NCBI RefSeq assembly: GCF_021729135.1
Contig: NZ_JAJTWW010000008.1
Span: forward strand, 117,064-181,063
Reading direction: 5' to 3'
From: Brevibacterium daeguense
Lineage (GTDB): Bacteria; Actinomycetota; Actinomycetes; Actinomycetales; Brevibacteriaceae
DNA: 64,000 nucleotides
Of the stretch, positions 52,031-60,137 are shown in pieces. Position 1 is the first letter of the stretch; each line of letters starts with the position of its first letter. The notes beneath the pieces were generated by a model. It was given only the letters and a program-made list of their open reading frames with translations. It had not been told where the DNA came from and searched no databases. The position numbers were made by a program, and so were the translations under genes.

Positions 52031-52324
52031 ATGGGAAAGATCTTTGACCTCATTCGCCAATCCGGCCTGCGGCGCGGCCCTCGACGGTTGTTCGGGGGCA
52101 TCGGCGGAGCCATCGCCGCGCGACTCGGGCTCAACGTATGGCTGGCCCGCCTGCTGATCCTCCTGTCCTTCCTGCTTCCAGTGCTGGGCGTCGGCGCCTA
52201 CCTGGTCGCCTGGGCACTGACTCCCTGGCAGGACGGCAGCATCCCGCTGGAGCGGGCCCTCGGCACAACCCACCGCAGGGATCCGGGCCGTATCTCTGCT
52301 GCGGGTGAGGAGCCATACCGCTGA
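52031..52324 (+). CDS. PspC domain membrane protein
   Basis: A 97-aa protein with a single PspC domain: RLFGGIGGAIAARLGLNVWLARLLILLS (Gly-rich turn, then a hydrophobic helix) and VLGVGAYLVAWALTPWQ as the following helix. PspC is the membrane-sensing part of phage shock systems; the free-standing form is common in actinobacteria. ATG 52031 is used; a start at 51995 would precede the domain with charged residues. Confidence 0.85.
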   Translation: MGKIFDLIRQSGLRRGPRRLFGGIGGAIAARLGLNVWLARLLILLSFLLPVLGVGAYLVAWALTPWQDGSIPLERALGTTHRRDPGRISAAGEEPYR

Positions 52325-52396
52325 TCCGCCCTGTGGGTCAGCAGTACTCAACCGCGTCATGGTGTACTGAAACGGGGCAGCGGTGCACCTGCTCGT

Positions 52397-52900
52397 TCAC
52401 GGCTCGAGAATCCTGCGGACGACAGCAAGGTCCCTCTCACGGTCTCTGACGATCCGCTTTGACTTCACCACGAAGGCCGATTTGTCGAGCACGATGAGGC
52501 GCAATCCGTGCTTGGGAATGAGCAGCGCTTTGCGCTCATCGTAGAGTCGGCGCTGCTCGCCGCGGTCGACACGGGATACCGTCTGGCGGCGGTCGAAGAA
52601 CGGTGACGAATTCGTGTGCTGCTCCTCGTGGAACTCGACGACGAGCTTCAATTCGGCCCAGTACCCGTCCACGGGCAGCTTCGTCCCGCGCGGTCGCGAC
52701 AAGGACGGGTCGCCGCGCAACCAGTCGAACGTTGCCTGGCGGCGCCCGCTCTCCCCGAGAATCTCGTCGAACAGGTCGAGAATGTAGTACTCATCGGAAT
52801 CAGCGCGGCTTGCCATACCGAGCAATTCTCGCAGACCCGCGGTGTGACAGTGCCGGTTCGGGCACGCTTGGCCGGAAACATCGTCCGGCCACACACTCAC
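52397..52900 (-). CDS. Nuclease-fold-like protein of unknown function
   Basis: A 167-aa protein. Its core reads LPVDGYWAELKLVVEFHEEQHT, then RGEQRRLYDERKALLIPKHGLRLIVLD: an Asp, a VEFHE glutamate pair and a Gln-His motif in beta-strand contexts reminiscent of Vsr/DUF559-type PD-(D/E)XK folds. This relation is an inference. A GTG at 52900 overlaps the YtoQ stop as TAGTG, indicating coupling and adding an N-terminal CPNRHCH segment; ATG 52816 (139 aa) is an alternative start. No homologous neighbour beyond YtoQ is seen. Confidence 0.55.
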   Translation of the reverse strand: MSVWPDDVSGQACPNRHCHTAGLRELLGMASRADSDEYYILDLFDEILGESGRRQATFDWLRGDPSLSRPRGTKLPVDGYWAELKLVVEFHEEQHTNSSPFFDRRQTVSRVDRGEQRRLYDERKALLIPKHGLRLIVLDKSAFVVKSKRIVRDRERDLAVVRRILEP

Positions 52901-53337
52901 TACCGGAGCACGTACCGCAGGGTCTCCACCACCTGGTCGGTGGTCGTGCACCAGGCCTGAGCCTCGGCGTCGACTTCCTTGAGCGGATGGACGATACCTG
53001 CGTCGTGAAGGGTCACGTAGGGCTTGCCCAGGGCAGCGCAGTAGCCGGCGTCGAAGGCGGCGTTCCACTGCTTGTACTTGTCCCCGAAGCGCACCACTAC
53101 GAGATCGCTCTGCTCGACGAGGGTGCGCGTGCGAATGGCATTGACCTTGGCGGACTGGTGATCGCGCCAGAACTGGCTTTCGGCCTCACCCAGGTGGTCG
53201 CCGGCGGCGTCGCTGGCAGGGTGATCGGTCACCGGCGCGGTGAACACCACATCCAAACCGGCGGCCTCCGCGCCGCGTTGGATCTCGTCGCGCCAATCGG
53301 TGTGAATCTCGCCGGACAGATAGACAGTGAAACTCAT
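52900..53337 (-). CDS. YtoQ family nucleoside 2-deoxyribosyltransferase-like protein
   Basis: A 145-aa protein of the YtoQ family. The opening VYLSGEIHTDWRDEIQRGA is the family hallmark, and the mid segment RTLVEQSDLVVVRFGDKYKQWNAAFDAGYCAALGKP (core DLVVVRFGD and FDAGYCAALGKP) fits the Rossmann-like nucleoside deoxyribosyltransferase fold. Activity is not shown for YtoQ. Its stop overlaps the start of the nuclease-like gene. A 13-bp palindrome lies about 30 nt upstream of its start. Confidence 0.85.
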   Translation of the reverse strand: MSFTVYLSGEIHTDWRDEIQRGAEAAGLDVVFTAPVTDHPASDAAGDHLGEAESQFWRDHQSAKVNAIRTRTLVEQSDLVVVRFGDKYKQWNAAFDAGYCAALGKPYVTLHDAGIVHPLKEVDAEAQAWCTTTDQVVETLRYVLR

Positions 53338-53365
53338 GGTTCAGGGCTCCTTCATCGAGTGTGAA

Positions 53366-53378
53366 CGGATCTGATCCG
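53366..53378. promoter_or_regulatory. Palindrome upstream of the YtoQ operon
   Basis: CGGATC-T-GATCCG is a perfect 13-bp palindrome, 29 nt upstream of the YtoQ start. It is nested within longer arms GTGAACG (53361-53367) and CGTTCAC (53385-53391). The arrangement suits a dimeric regulator; none is linked to the gene. Confidence 0.45.
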
Positions 53379-53562
53379 CTTCCTCGTTCACCACCCTAGT
53401 AGCTCTACTCAGGAACACCTCACGACCGCCCAGGACCAAGATCCGGAGCGCTTCACATTCCTGAAGGTGCAAGGCTGACCGGGCCTGATTCAGCCCGCGG
53501 GATGAAGGGGCCCATCCGACAGGGCGATGTGGGCTGGCGCCGGACCGCGGACAGTGAGGGGT

Positions 53563-54567
53563 ATGAATACACAGCTGCTTCGTTCATCCACTGCCATCGC
53601 CACCGTGCTGGCGTGCCTCCCGTACCTGAGCCTGAAAGTCGCCTGGATCCTCGGAATCCCGATCGGCATTCCGGAAGCCAGTGCCCTGAGAGATCCCTCG
53701 AGCCAGGGCCTCGCGCTCGGCGCAAATGTTCTCACGCTCCTGATGGACGTGATTCTGGTGGCTCTGATCCTGCTGCTGACTCGTCCGTTCGGCCGCCGGG
53801 TCGGCGCCACTCCTCTCCTCTTCGTGAGCTGGGGCGCTGTCGGATTGCTCGCGCCGATCGCGTTGGGCTTCGCAGCGCAGCAAGCCGCTCGGTTGTTGCC
53901 GGGCCCCGGGTCCGATCCCCCAGCCCCGGAATTTCTCGATCCCTGGGTGCCCCTCATGGTGTACGGCGGCTTCACGTTGCAGGGGCTCGGCCTGAGCACG
54001 CTGTTCGTGCTCTACGCTGTCGATCGATGGGGAGGACTGCTGGGCAAGCCACTGACGACAGCATCCGCTCCGCCACATCGAACTCCTCTTCGACTGGTCG
54101 CCGTGCTGGCGTCCGTCAGTGCGCTGATCACGCTGTCGTTGCAGGTGATGTGGTCCACCGGCTCAACCATCGGCCTCACCGAATCCATGGCCGCTGGACA
54201 GGGCGTCGATCAATTGCTGGTCCACGCGATCCACGCCGCATTCACGATCAGCGCCATGGTCGGGGTCCTGCTCCTCGCCTTCGGCACGATCCGACTGCCG
54301 ACGTGGGTTCCGCTCGTGCTCGCGTGGGTAGGGTCAGGTGCGATGGCCGGATGGGGCGCGTGGAGCATCCTCAGCGGATTGCTGTTGCCGAGCGGGGCCG
54401 AACCTGCCACGCCCCTGATGAACCTGGCCACCACGGCACAGTTGCTGGCGGGCATGATGATCGCCGTTGCCGGCATGCACTGGCTGGCGGAGCGGTGGGC
54501 GATATCGGGCCCACCCACGCCGCGCTCGTCACGGTCCGCTGCTGACCAGATGTCGCCCGCGAAATGA
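53563..54567 (+). CDS. Membrane protein of unknown function
   Basis: A 334-aa protein with about eight hydrophobic segments, for example SSTAIATVLACLPYLSLKVAW, LTLLMDVILVALILLLT, LLFVSWGAVGLLAPIALGF and VPLVLAWVGSGAMAGWGAW. No catalytic or transport motif is recognised. ATG 53563 has GAGGGG upstream; the GTG at 53527 would begin with an unlikely hydrophilic stretch. It precedes, convergently, the two-component pair and may be unrelated to it. Confidence 0.8.
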   Translation: MNTQLLRSSTAIATVLACLPYLSLKVAWILGIPIGIPEASALRDPSSQGLALGANVLTLLMDVILVALILLLTRPFGRRVGATPLLFVSWGAVGLLAPIALGFAAQQAARLLPGPGSDPPAPEFLDPWVPLMVYGGFTLQGLGLSTLFVLYAVDRWGGLLGKPLTTASAPPHRTPLRLVAVLASVSALITLSLQVMWSTGSTIGLTESMAAGQGVDQLLVHAIHAAFTISAMVGVLLLAFGTIRLPTWVPLVLAWVGSGAMAGWGAWSILSGLLLPSGAEPATPLMNLATTAQLLAGMMIAVAGMHWLAERWAISGPPTPRSSRSAADQMSPAK

Positions 54568-54603
54568 ACGCCGGCGCAGAAACCGAGCACTTACACGGCT
54601 GCC

Positions 54604-55263
54604 TTACCCGTCCCGGCGCACGAGTCCGCTTTCGTATGCCAGCACGACGGCCTGGACCCGGTCACGCAGACCGAGTTTGCTCAGCAGCCGACGGACGTGC
54701 GACTTGATCGTCGCTTCCGAGAGATAGAGCGCGGCCGCAATCTCGGCGTTCTTTGCTCCCTTGGCAATATGCAGCAAGACCTCGCGCTCTCGCTCGGTCA
54801 GCAGGCGCAGCGGATCCGGTTCGGTGCTCGGGGCCGGCAGATCACGGGTCACTCGGGCGAGGAGCCGCTTCGTCGTAGATGGTGCAAGCACTGCGTCGCC
54901 GGCCTGGACCGCACGGATCGCGGAGAGCACGTCCTGCGCCGCTGCGTCCTTGAGGAGGAATCCACTTGCCCCCGCTTTGAGGGCAGCGAATGCGTAGTCA
55001 TCGAGGTCGTACGTCGTGAGCACGATGATTCGCGGCTTGTCCGGATGACGCTGAAGGATCCGGGCCGTCGCCTCGACGCCGTCGATTCCCGGCATCCGCA
55101 CGTCCATGAGGACGACATCGCATCCCGTCGCAGCAACGAGGTCGAGCGCTGCGGCGCCGTCGGCGGCCTGACCGACGACTCGCATGTCGTCCTGCGCGTC
55201 GATGACCATTGCCAGGCCGGTGCGCACGAGTTCCTGATCGTCGACAAGACCGACGCGAATCAT
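54604..55263 (-). CDS. LuxR/NarL-family response regulator
   Basis: A 219-aa regulator. The receiver domain shows GLVDDQELVRTGLAMVI with Asp8-Asp9, phosphoacceptor Asp54 in CDVVLMDVRMPGIDG, and LLKDAAAQDV. The C-terminal LuxR domain is LTEREREVLLHIAKGAKNAEIAAALYLSEATIKSHVRRLLSKLGLRD (core ATIKSHVRRLLSKLG). Its ATG overlaps the sensor kinase stop by 4 nt, so the two form one unit. Target genes are not indicated. Confidence 0.95.
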   Translation of the reverse strand: MIRVGLVDDQELVRTGLAMVIDAQDDMRVVGQAADGAAALDLVAATGCDVVLMDVRMPGIDGVEATARILQRHPDKPRIIVLTTYDLDDYAFAALKAGASGFLLKDAAAQDVLSAIRAVQAGDAVLAPSTTKRLLARVTRDLPAPSTEPDPLRLLTEREREVLLHIAKGAKNAEIAAALYLSEATIKSHVRRLLSKLGLRDRVQAVVLAYESGLVRRDG

Positions 55264-56567
55264 GAGACCTCATTCCTGCCCGAAGTCGCCGGAAGCCACG
55301 CTCGCACCTCGTATCCCTCAGCGGTGGGCCCGGCACTCAACTCCCCACCCTCAAGCGTGACCCGCTCGCGCATGCCGAGCAACCCGTGGCCGCCCTTCTC
55401 CAGCTCGCAGACTGCTGGCGACGTGGATGCGCGGCTCCCACCGTTGCGAATCGTCACGTCGACCCCGTCGTCGCGATATTCGACGGTGACCGCGGCTCGC
55501 GCCTCGGGACCTGCATGCTTGACGACATTTGTCAACGATTCCTGCACGACGCGATATATGGCCATCGAAGCCGTCCCCGTCAGACCAACCGGTTCGCCGA
55601 GTACTGTCAGCTCAACATCGACACCGCTGGCGCGCATCCGCTCAACCAAGTCGGGAACATTGTCCGCGCCCACCTGGGCCGCCTCGTCATCCGACCGCAG
55701 CCGGTGCAGGACACCGCGAGTGTCCTCCAACGCCTCGCGGGCCGTCTGGCCGATCGTGTCGAGGGCCTCCAAGGCGACGGTGGGCTCTCTCGCTCCCACC
55801 ATCCGCCCACCGTCGGCCTGTCGGACGATCACCGCCAACGAGTGCGCAACAACGTCATGCATGTCGCGGGCGATGCGCTCGCGCTCCTCCGCGGCAACTC
55901 GAGCGGCATGCTGCTCCCGGTCGGCTTCGGCCCGCTCCGCTCGCTCGCGCAAGGCGGCGAGGTAGTCCATGCGCACGCTCCGGTACCTCCCGAGCGCCCA
56001 CGCAGCCAACACCAGCCCGACCAGCAAGCCAAGAACGGCGAACCGCGACAGCAGCCGCAGGATGGAATCTTCCGGTATCCCGGCCGGCTCGCCTGCGTCC
56101 CAGAAGGGAGAAAGCCCCACCCCTGCAGCCACGGCCACGGAACCGACCAGCCCGATTGCCAGCGCCAGGGCTGGCCAGGGACGCTGGGCGTGTGCCGCAA
56201 TGGAGTACAGCACGACGACAAACGTGAGCGAACTCGGCAGCAGAATGGCGGGAAAGGGGCCGACGGGCTCGCCCTCGGCAGTCGTCTGCATGAACCCCGG
56301 AACCGCCAGGAGCACGAGCATCGCCGCCGAGCACAGAATCAACCCCAGCGGTCGATGCCGAAAGACGACGCTCGAGTGAGCCACCACAATCGCCGCGACG
56401 GTGATGAACTCCCACGGTCCTGGCCGGGAGGTCAATGCGGGGCCGATCGAAGCTGGTGCGAGAACTGCGGCCAACAGGATGGCCAGCATGGTGTTGGCGC
56501 CCACACTGGTCCACCTGGTCCCCTCACGGCGGCTCTCCACCGCCCGGGGGCGATCGGTTCCCCTCAT
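55260..56567 (-). CDS. Sensor histidine kinase (DesK/HisKA_3 type)
   Basis: A 435-aa membrane kinase. Five to six hydrophobic helices occupy about residues 26-192; the dimerisation domain carries the phosphoacceptor His237 in RIARDMHDVVAHSLAVIV; the ATPase domain has the N box in ESLTNVVKHAG and the G box in GGHGLLGMRERV. ATG 56567 is used; the frame opens further upstream without membrane homology. It is the upstream partner of the LuxR-type regulator by a 4-nt overlap. The signal is unknown. Confidence 0.92.
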   Translation of the reverse strand: MRGTDRPRAVESRREGTRWTSVGANTMLAILLAAVLAPASIGPALTSRPGPWEFITVAAIVVAHSSVVFRHRPLGLILCSAAMLVLLAVPGFMQTTAEGEPVGPFPAILLPSSLTFVVVLYSIAAHAQRPWPALALAIGLVGSVAVAAGVGLSPFWDAGEPAGIPEDSILRLLSRFAVLGLLVGLVLAAWALGRYRSVRMDYLAALRERAERAEADREQHAARVAAEERERIARDMHDVVAHSLAVIVRQADGGRMVGAREPTVALEALDTIGQTAREALEDTRGVLHRLRSDDEAAQVGADNVPDLVERMRASGVDVELTVLGEPVGLTGTASMAIYRVVQESLTNVVKHAGPEARAAVTVEYRDDGVDVTIRNGGSRASTSPAVCELEKGGHGLLGMRERVTLEGGELSAGPTAEGYEVRAWLPATSGRNEVS

Positions 56568-56711
56568 GCCACCAGTATGCCGAGAACGACCGCGCAGGAC
56601 TTCGACCGATCCACCTCGTTGCCTCCTGGAGGTCACGCGATGCCGAGTGCGGCGTTCAAGTGATGCCGCCCGTGTTCAGTGGGAACCGCGAATGATCGAC
56701 TCGGACTTCTC

Positions 56712-56738
56712 AGACATTGAACCGGAACTCCACCGCGT
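56712..56738. repeat. Island direct repeat, copy 1
   Basis: A 27-bp sequence containing ACCGGAACTCCACC. It is identical to 57378-57404 at 24 of 27 positions and in the same orientation. On the minus strand it reads as a gene tail ending VEFRFNV followed by a stop. Copies 1 and 2 bracket the higBA module. Confidence 0.8.
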
Positions 56739-56771
56739 TCAGTAGCGGAATTACGTCTCCAATCACACGCG

Positions 56772-57074
56772 TCACGCAACCTTCAGTGGCGTGATCGCTG
56801 CAATCTCATCCCCTACTCGATCCTCGGCGAGGTCGAGCTCGTAGTGACTCTGCAGATTGATCCAGAATTCCGCAGAGGTTCCGAAGTACTTTCCAAGGCG
56901 CAATGCGGTGTCCGCAGTTATCCCGCGCTTGCCATGCACGATCTCGTTGATCCGTCGAGGCGGCACGCCAATCGATACCGCGAGCTTGTTCTGTGTGATG
57001 CCGAAACCCTCGATGAAGTCTTCCATAAGCACTTCACCGGGATGGATTGGCGAAATCTTGTCAGTGGTAGTCAA
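56772..57074 (-). CDS. higA: HigA-type antitoxin
   Basis: A 100-aa XRE-type antitoxin of the HigA/VapI group: PIHPGEVLMEDFIEGFGITQNKLA then GVPPRRINEIVHGKRGITADTALRLG is the helix-turn-helix (recognition helix PPRRINEIVHG), and FGTSAEFWINLQSHYELDLA is the family C-terminal stretch. The only start in range is TTG 57074, 14 nt inside the end of higB, which implies translational coupling. HigA normally neutralises HigB and represses the operon. Confidence 0.9.
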   Translation of the reverse strand: MTTTDKISPIHPGEVLMEDFIEGFGITQNKLAVSIGVPPRRINEIVHGKRGITADTALRLGKYFGTSAEFWINLQSHYELDLAEDRVGDEIAAITPLKVA

Positions 57075-57342
57075 CGATCTCTACCTCCTCTGGTCCAGCG
57101 TCTGTCCACCTGAAGCAGATCCGCCACTGGTCGTTGATCCGGATACTGTGCTGACCAGCTCGGTCGCCCTTCAATGCCTCGAGCCGGTTGCCTGGCGGGC
57201 TCCGCAGATCATCCAGGATGACAGCGGATCCCACTTGACGAAGTTTGCGTAGTGCCACCCGGTGTATCCGAGGATCGATAGACGGCGCGCGCTCGCGATG
57301 CCAGAGGCGCTCGGTGTCCTTATCAGCGAACGACCTGATCAC
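57061..57342 (-). CDS. higB: HigB-type mRNA-interferase toxin
   Basis: A 93-aa RelE/HigB-fold toxin. IRSFADKDTERLWHRE, RKLRQVGSAVILDDLRSPPGNRLEALKGDRAGQHSIRINDQWRI (cores LRSPPGNRLEAL and HSIRINDQWRICF) and the end EEVEIVDYH match HigB, with the basic Arg/Lys-rich active surface. It is the first gene of a toxin-first operon and begins with GTG 57342, immediately after a set of paired repeats. Toxin activity is predicted only. Confidence 0.92.
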   Translation of the reverse strand: MIRSFADKDTERLWHRERAPSIDPRIHRVALRKLRQVGSAVILDDLRSPPGNRLEALKGDRAGQHSIRINDQWRICFRWTDAGPEEVEIVDYH

Positions 57343-57386
57343 ACGTTAAGCATATAACGCGACGCGTCAATAACGCTAGACGTTAA
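57343..57386. promoter_or_regulatory. Paired repeats in the higBA promoter
   Basis: ACGTTAA occurs at 57343-57349 and 57380-57386, and ATAACGC at 57354-57360 and 57370-57376, nested symmetrically around the palindrome GACGCGTC (57361-57368). This ends one base before the higB start codon, so the mRNA leader is very short or absent. HigA binding is the expected explanation. Confidence 0.55.
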
Positions 57387-57474
57387 ACCGGAACTCCACC
57401 ACGTCGCCACGATTGGAAACGCCTCTAAAGTCCAGCGTGTTCACCGGGCACAAGTCCCGCCCGATGATGTCCTC
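57376..57474 (-). pseudogene. Gene-tail remnant (ends ...GDVVEFRFNV)
   Basis: On the minus strand an open stretch of 32 codons (57474 down to a TAG at 57376) reads GRDLCPVNTLDFRGVSNR and then GDVVEFRFNV before the stop. It has no start codon or upstream domain. It matches the other two tails (56710 and 60148) at its end. It overlaps the DUF7701-like fragment in another frame, so the area is a patchwork of debris. Confidence 0.55.
57378..57408. repeat. Island direct repeat, copy 2
   Basis: This 31-bp copy shares 24 of 27 bases with copy 1 and, at its other end, the 14 bases TCCACCACGTCGCC with copy 3 (60155-60168). It therefore links both neighbours. It lies between higBA and the KAP NTPase segment. 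Confidence 0.8.
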
Positions 57475-57640
57475 CTACGCAGGCAAGCGCCATTTGCGGC
57501 GGTGGGTCCACGCCGGACATCCAGGCCGACCATGCGTCATGGACGTCCGATGCCGTCGTCTCCGCCCCCTTCGTTCGCATCAACACCGCGTACATCAGGA
57601 ACAGGCTCTCGGTGCTTTCCGACACCGACGAACTTTCCAT
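57425..57640 (-). pseudogene. Fragment of a DUF7701-like protein
   Basis: A 71-codon frame whose middle, TESLFLMYAVLMRTKGAETT then ASDVHDAWSAWM, follows the pattern I associate with a small actinobacterial family (DUF7701-like: LFxxYAVLxRxKG, DVHDAWxxWM). The expected N-terminal half is missing; a stop and frame change lie just upstream (57640-57700), and the C-terminus diverges after WMSG. It is best read as a decayed gene. The stretch 57641-57971 otherwise holds only another 20-codon tail (…EQVVAAIELLEDSVP) and the KAP promoter; no intact gene. Confidence 0.5.
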
Positions 57641-57892
57641 AGGGGCTTCCTCCCATCACCGTCTTCGGGCCCAGGTCTTCCCGGACCTCTCGCTACCGGA
57701 CTGAGCCGCCCGAACACGGTGCCGGTTGAGGCTGTCGACGGCACCGGGCGAGGGAGCTGGGGGGCGGGGAAGTCAGGGCACTGAGTCCTCTAGAAGCTCA
57801 ATCGCGGCGACCACCTGCTCACGCGAACCGTCATCCTGCGAAGCGAGCCCCCTATGATGAGGTCGATGTCACGGCCCGCATGCTACTCTGCA

Positions 57893-57910
57893 TAGACCCT
57901 GCAAGGTCTA
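57893..57910. promoter_or_regulatory. Inverted repeat upstream of the KAP NTPase gene
   Basis: TAGACC-CTGCAA-GGTCTA: a perfect 6-bp dyad, 62-79 nt before the ATG at 57972. It could be an operator or an mRNA hairpin for the NTPase gene. No linked regulator gene exists in the island apart from HigA. Confidence 0.4.
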
Positions 57911-57971
57911 CAAATCAACGAGCCTCTGGGCGTAAGTACCAAATTCAAGGCAAGGCGCAAAAGTACGGCAC

Positions 57972-60050
57972 ATGAGCAGCACCGATCACCCCCAAGAGAA
58001 ACCGCCGATCGACGCACCAATCACTTCATCGGTCGACGACGATCTGGGACGTGCACCAGTCGCGCACGACTTCGCAGCATCAATCCGGGAGCTCGACACG
58101 AGCCAAGGACTCGTGGTGGGCGTCTTGGGGCCGTGGGGGCACGGCAAGAGCTCATTCATCAATCTGATGCGCGAACAGTTTGAGGCTGAGCCGGCTCTAA
58201 CAGTCGTCGACTTTAACCCTTGGATGTTCTCCGGCTCGAACCAGCTCGTCAACTTCTTCTTCACCGAAATCGGTGCTGAGCTCAACGTTCGGAGCAAGAG
58301 CCGCTTCGGCAAGACAGCGGACTGGCTCGCCCAGTACGCCGGCATCCTTAAGCCTGTCTCTCAATTCATTCCCATCCCGGGTGCTGCGACCGCAGGAGAG
58401 GCGGCCGCAGCTGCGCTCGCGGGGTTGGCAGGCACAACCAACGCAGACCACAGCGCGAAGATGGTGCGGGAAGAAATCACCAAGGAGCTCACCGCACTCA
58501 CACAACCGATTGTGGTCGTCATCGACGACATCGACCGGCTCACCACGATCGAGATCCGCGAGATCTTCAAACTCGTCCGCCTGACGGCCAGCTTCCCGAA
58601 CATCATCTACGTGCTCGCTTTTGACCGAGAACGCGTAGAGCAAGCCCTCACCGAAGACGGCGTCCCTGGACGGGCGTATCTCGAGAAGATCGTCCAGCTG
58701 AGCTTCGATGTTCCGCAGGCACCCGGGAGACTGCTTCGATCCCAGGTCGTCGAAGAACTGAATCGCATCCTCTCCCCCGTCGCAAACGCCACGCTCGATG
58801 ACAGCCGATGGAGTGACGTCTACTGGGAAGTGATCGACCCGCACTTCTCGAACATGCGTGATGTCACGCGTTACGCGATCTCCGCCAGGTCCACGATTAG
58901 GAGCCTTGGCAATGAAGTCGATCTTGTCGACCTCCTCGCAATGGAGGCACTTCGTGTCTTCCGTCCCGAACTTTCACATCAACTATCTAAACTTCGAAGC
59001 GAGCTTACGAGTACGCACGACATCATGGGACGCAAAGACGAGCGGGCCCAGGAATCCGTTACTGCACTGCTCGCGAAGTTCCCAGGTGACGACGACGTGA
59101 TTCGGGCACTCTTCAACCGGGTGTTCCCTGCCGCGCTGCAGTACATCGAGAACAATCACTACGGGAATGACTGGCTCAGTACGTGGCGAATTGCCCACAG
59201 GATGGCACACATCGACTTCCTCAACTTATATTTCGATCGGGTAGCACCCGATGAACTCGTCGCGTTCCGAAACTCCGAGCACGCCTTTGAACTACTGGGC
59301 GATGGATTAGCACTCAAGGAGTACCTGACTGGATTGGAGCCTGAGCAACTCGAGACCGTTCTCGAAGGGCTCACCTCGTACGAGTCAAAGTTCACGACCG
59401 AGATGATCGTCCCGGGATCAATTACGCTACTGAACCTCATCGACGCCATTCCAGAGAAGGAGCCGCGAGGCTTCTTTGACTTTGGACGCCGCAACATAAC
59501 CGTTGGCCGCGTTGTCCTTCGTCTTCTCCGCCGCGTGGAGGACGAGGCAGGGCGTGAAGCACTTGTTGTGGAGATACTTGAGGGCGTCGAGACCTACTCC
59601 TCGCAACTAGACTTGATCCACAGCGTCGGATACCGAGAGGGCGCTGGTCTCAAGCTCGTGAGCGAAGCGTTCGCCGAACAAATTCAGACTGAGTTTGTCG
59701 AACGCGTGAAGAAGGCTCCGCCCGCAGAACCTGCACGTGAATGGGATGCCTGGCGCGTCTACGACGCCATTCAATCTCACACCGGTAAGACGCCGCTGAA
59801 GCCGAGCGACGATCCTGTGCTTCTACGAGCGGTTCTCCGCTCCCTCAAGTCCACTGCACGATCGCAGTCGATGGACTCTCGACACATCAAGACTGAAGAT
59901 CGCTTAGCTTGGGAGCTCCTGATTCAAATATTTGGTTCTGAAGTTGCGGTTAAGACGGTCGTAGGCAACGTGCGCAATACGCTTGGAGATGACGAAGTTC
60001 TTCAGCTCGCAGACAAATATCTATCGGGCTGGCGACCGAAGAGCTTCTAG
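57972..60050 (+). CDS. KAP family P-loop NTPase (candidate phage-defence ATPase)
   Basis: A 692-aa cytosolic STAND-like NTPase of the KAP family. Walker A is VLGPWGHGKSSFINLM (residues about 51-66), followed by VVDFNPWMFSGSNQL, and Walker B VVVIDDIDRLTTIEIREIF (181-199). An Ala/Gly-rich segment (140-154) sits where other KAP proteins carry membrane helices. The C-terminal 400 residues are unassigned and probably the sensor or effector. KAP proteins include PifA, which blocks T7 in F plasmids. The gene's base composition is clearly lower in GC than the core, marking transfer. Confidence 0.85.
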   Translation: MSSTDHPQEKPPIDAPITSSVDDDLGRAPVAHDFAASIRELDTSQGLVVGVLGPWGHGKSSFINLMREQFEAEPALTVVDFNPWMFSGSNQLVNFFFTEIGAELNVRSKSRFGKTADWLAQYAGILKPVSQFIPIPGAATAGEAAAAALAGLAGTTNADHSAKMVREEITKELTALTQPIVVVIDDIDRLTTIEIREIFKLVRLTASFPNIIYVLAFDRERVEQALTEDGVPGRAYLEKIVQLSFDVPQAPGRLLRSQVVEELNRILSPVANATLDDSRWSDVYWEVIDPHFSNMRDVTRYAISARSTIRSLGNEVDLVDLLAMEALRVFRPELSHQLSKLRSELTSTHDIMGRKDERAQESVTALLAKFPGDDDVIRALFNRVFPAALQYIENNHYGNDWLSTWRIAHRMAHIDFLNLYFDRVAPDELVAFRNSEHAFELLGDGLALKEYLTGLEPEQLETVLEGLTSYESKFTTEMIVPGSITLLNLIDAIPEKEPRGFFDFGRRNITVGRVVLRLLRRVEDEAGREALVVEILEGVETYSSQLDLIHSVGYREGAGLKLVSEAFAEQIQTEFVERVKKAPPAEPAREWDAWRVYDAIQSHTGKTPLKPSDDPVLLRAVLRSLKSTARSQSMDSRHIKTEDRLAWELLIQIFGSEVAVKTVVGNVRNTLGDDEVLQLADKYLSGWRPKSF

Positions 60051-60137
60051 ACAAGGCGCTCACGAGCCAACGGAATCAGATCGTCATTGATCGCCACCCA
60101 AGGCCAGGAAGATAACCCCCCAGGCAGACGGTTGTTT

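Noticed and set aside
57345..57368. TTGACG as a -35 box for higBA
   Set aside because: No -10-like hexamer lies at 16-18 bp; the sequence is better explained as part of the paired repeats.
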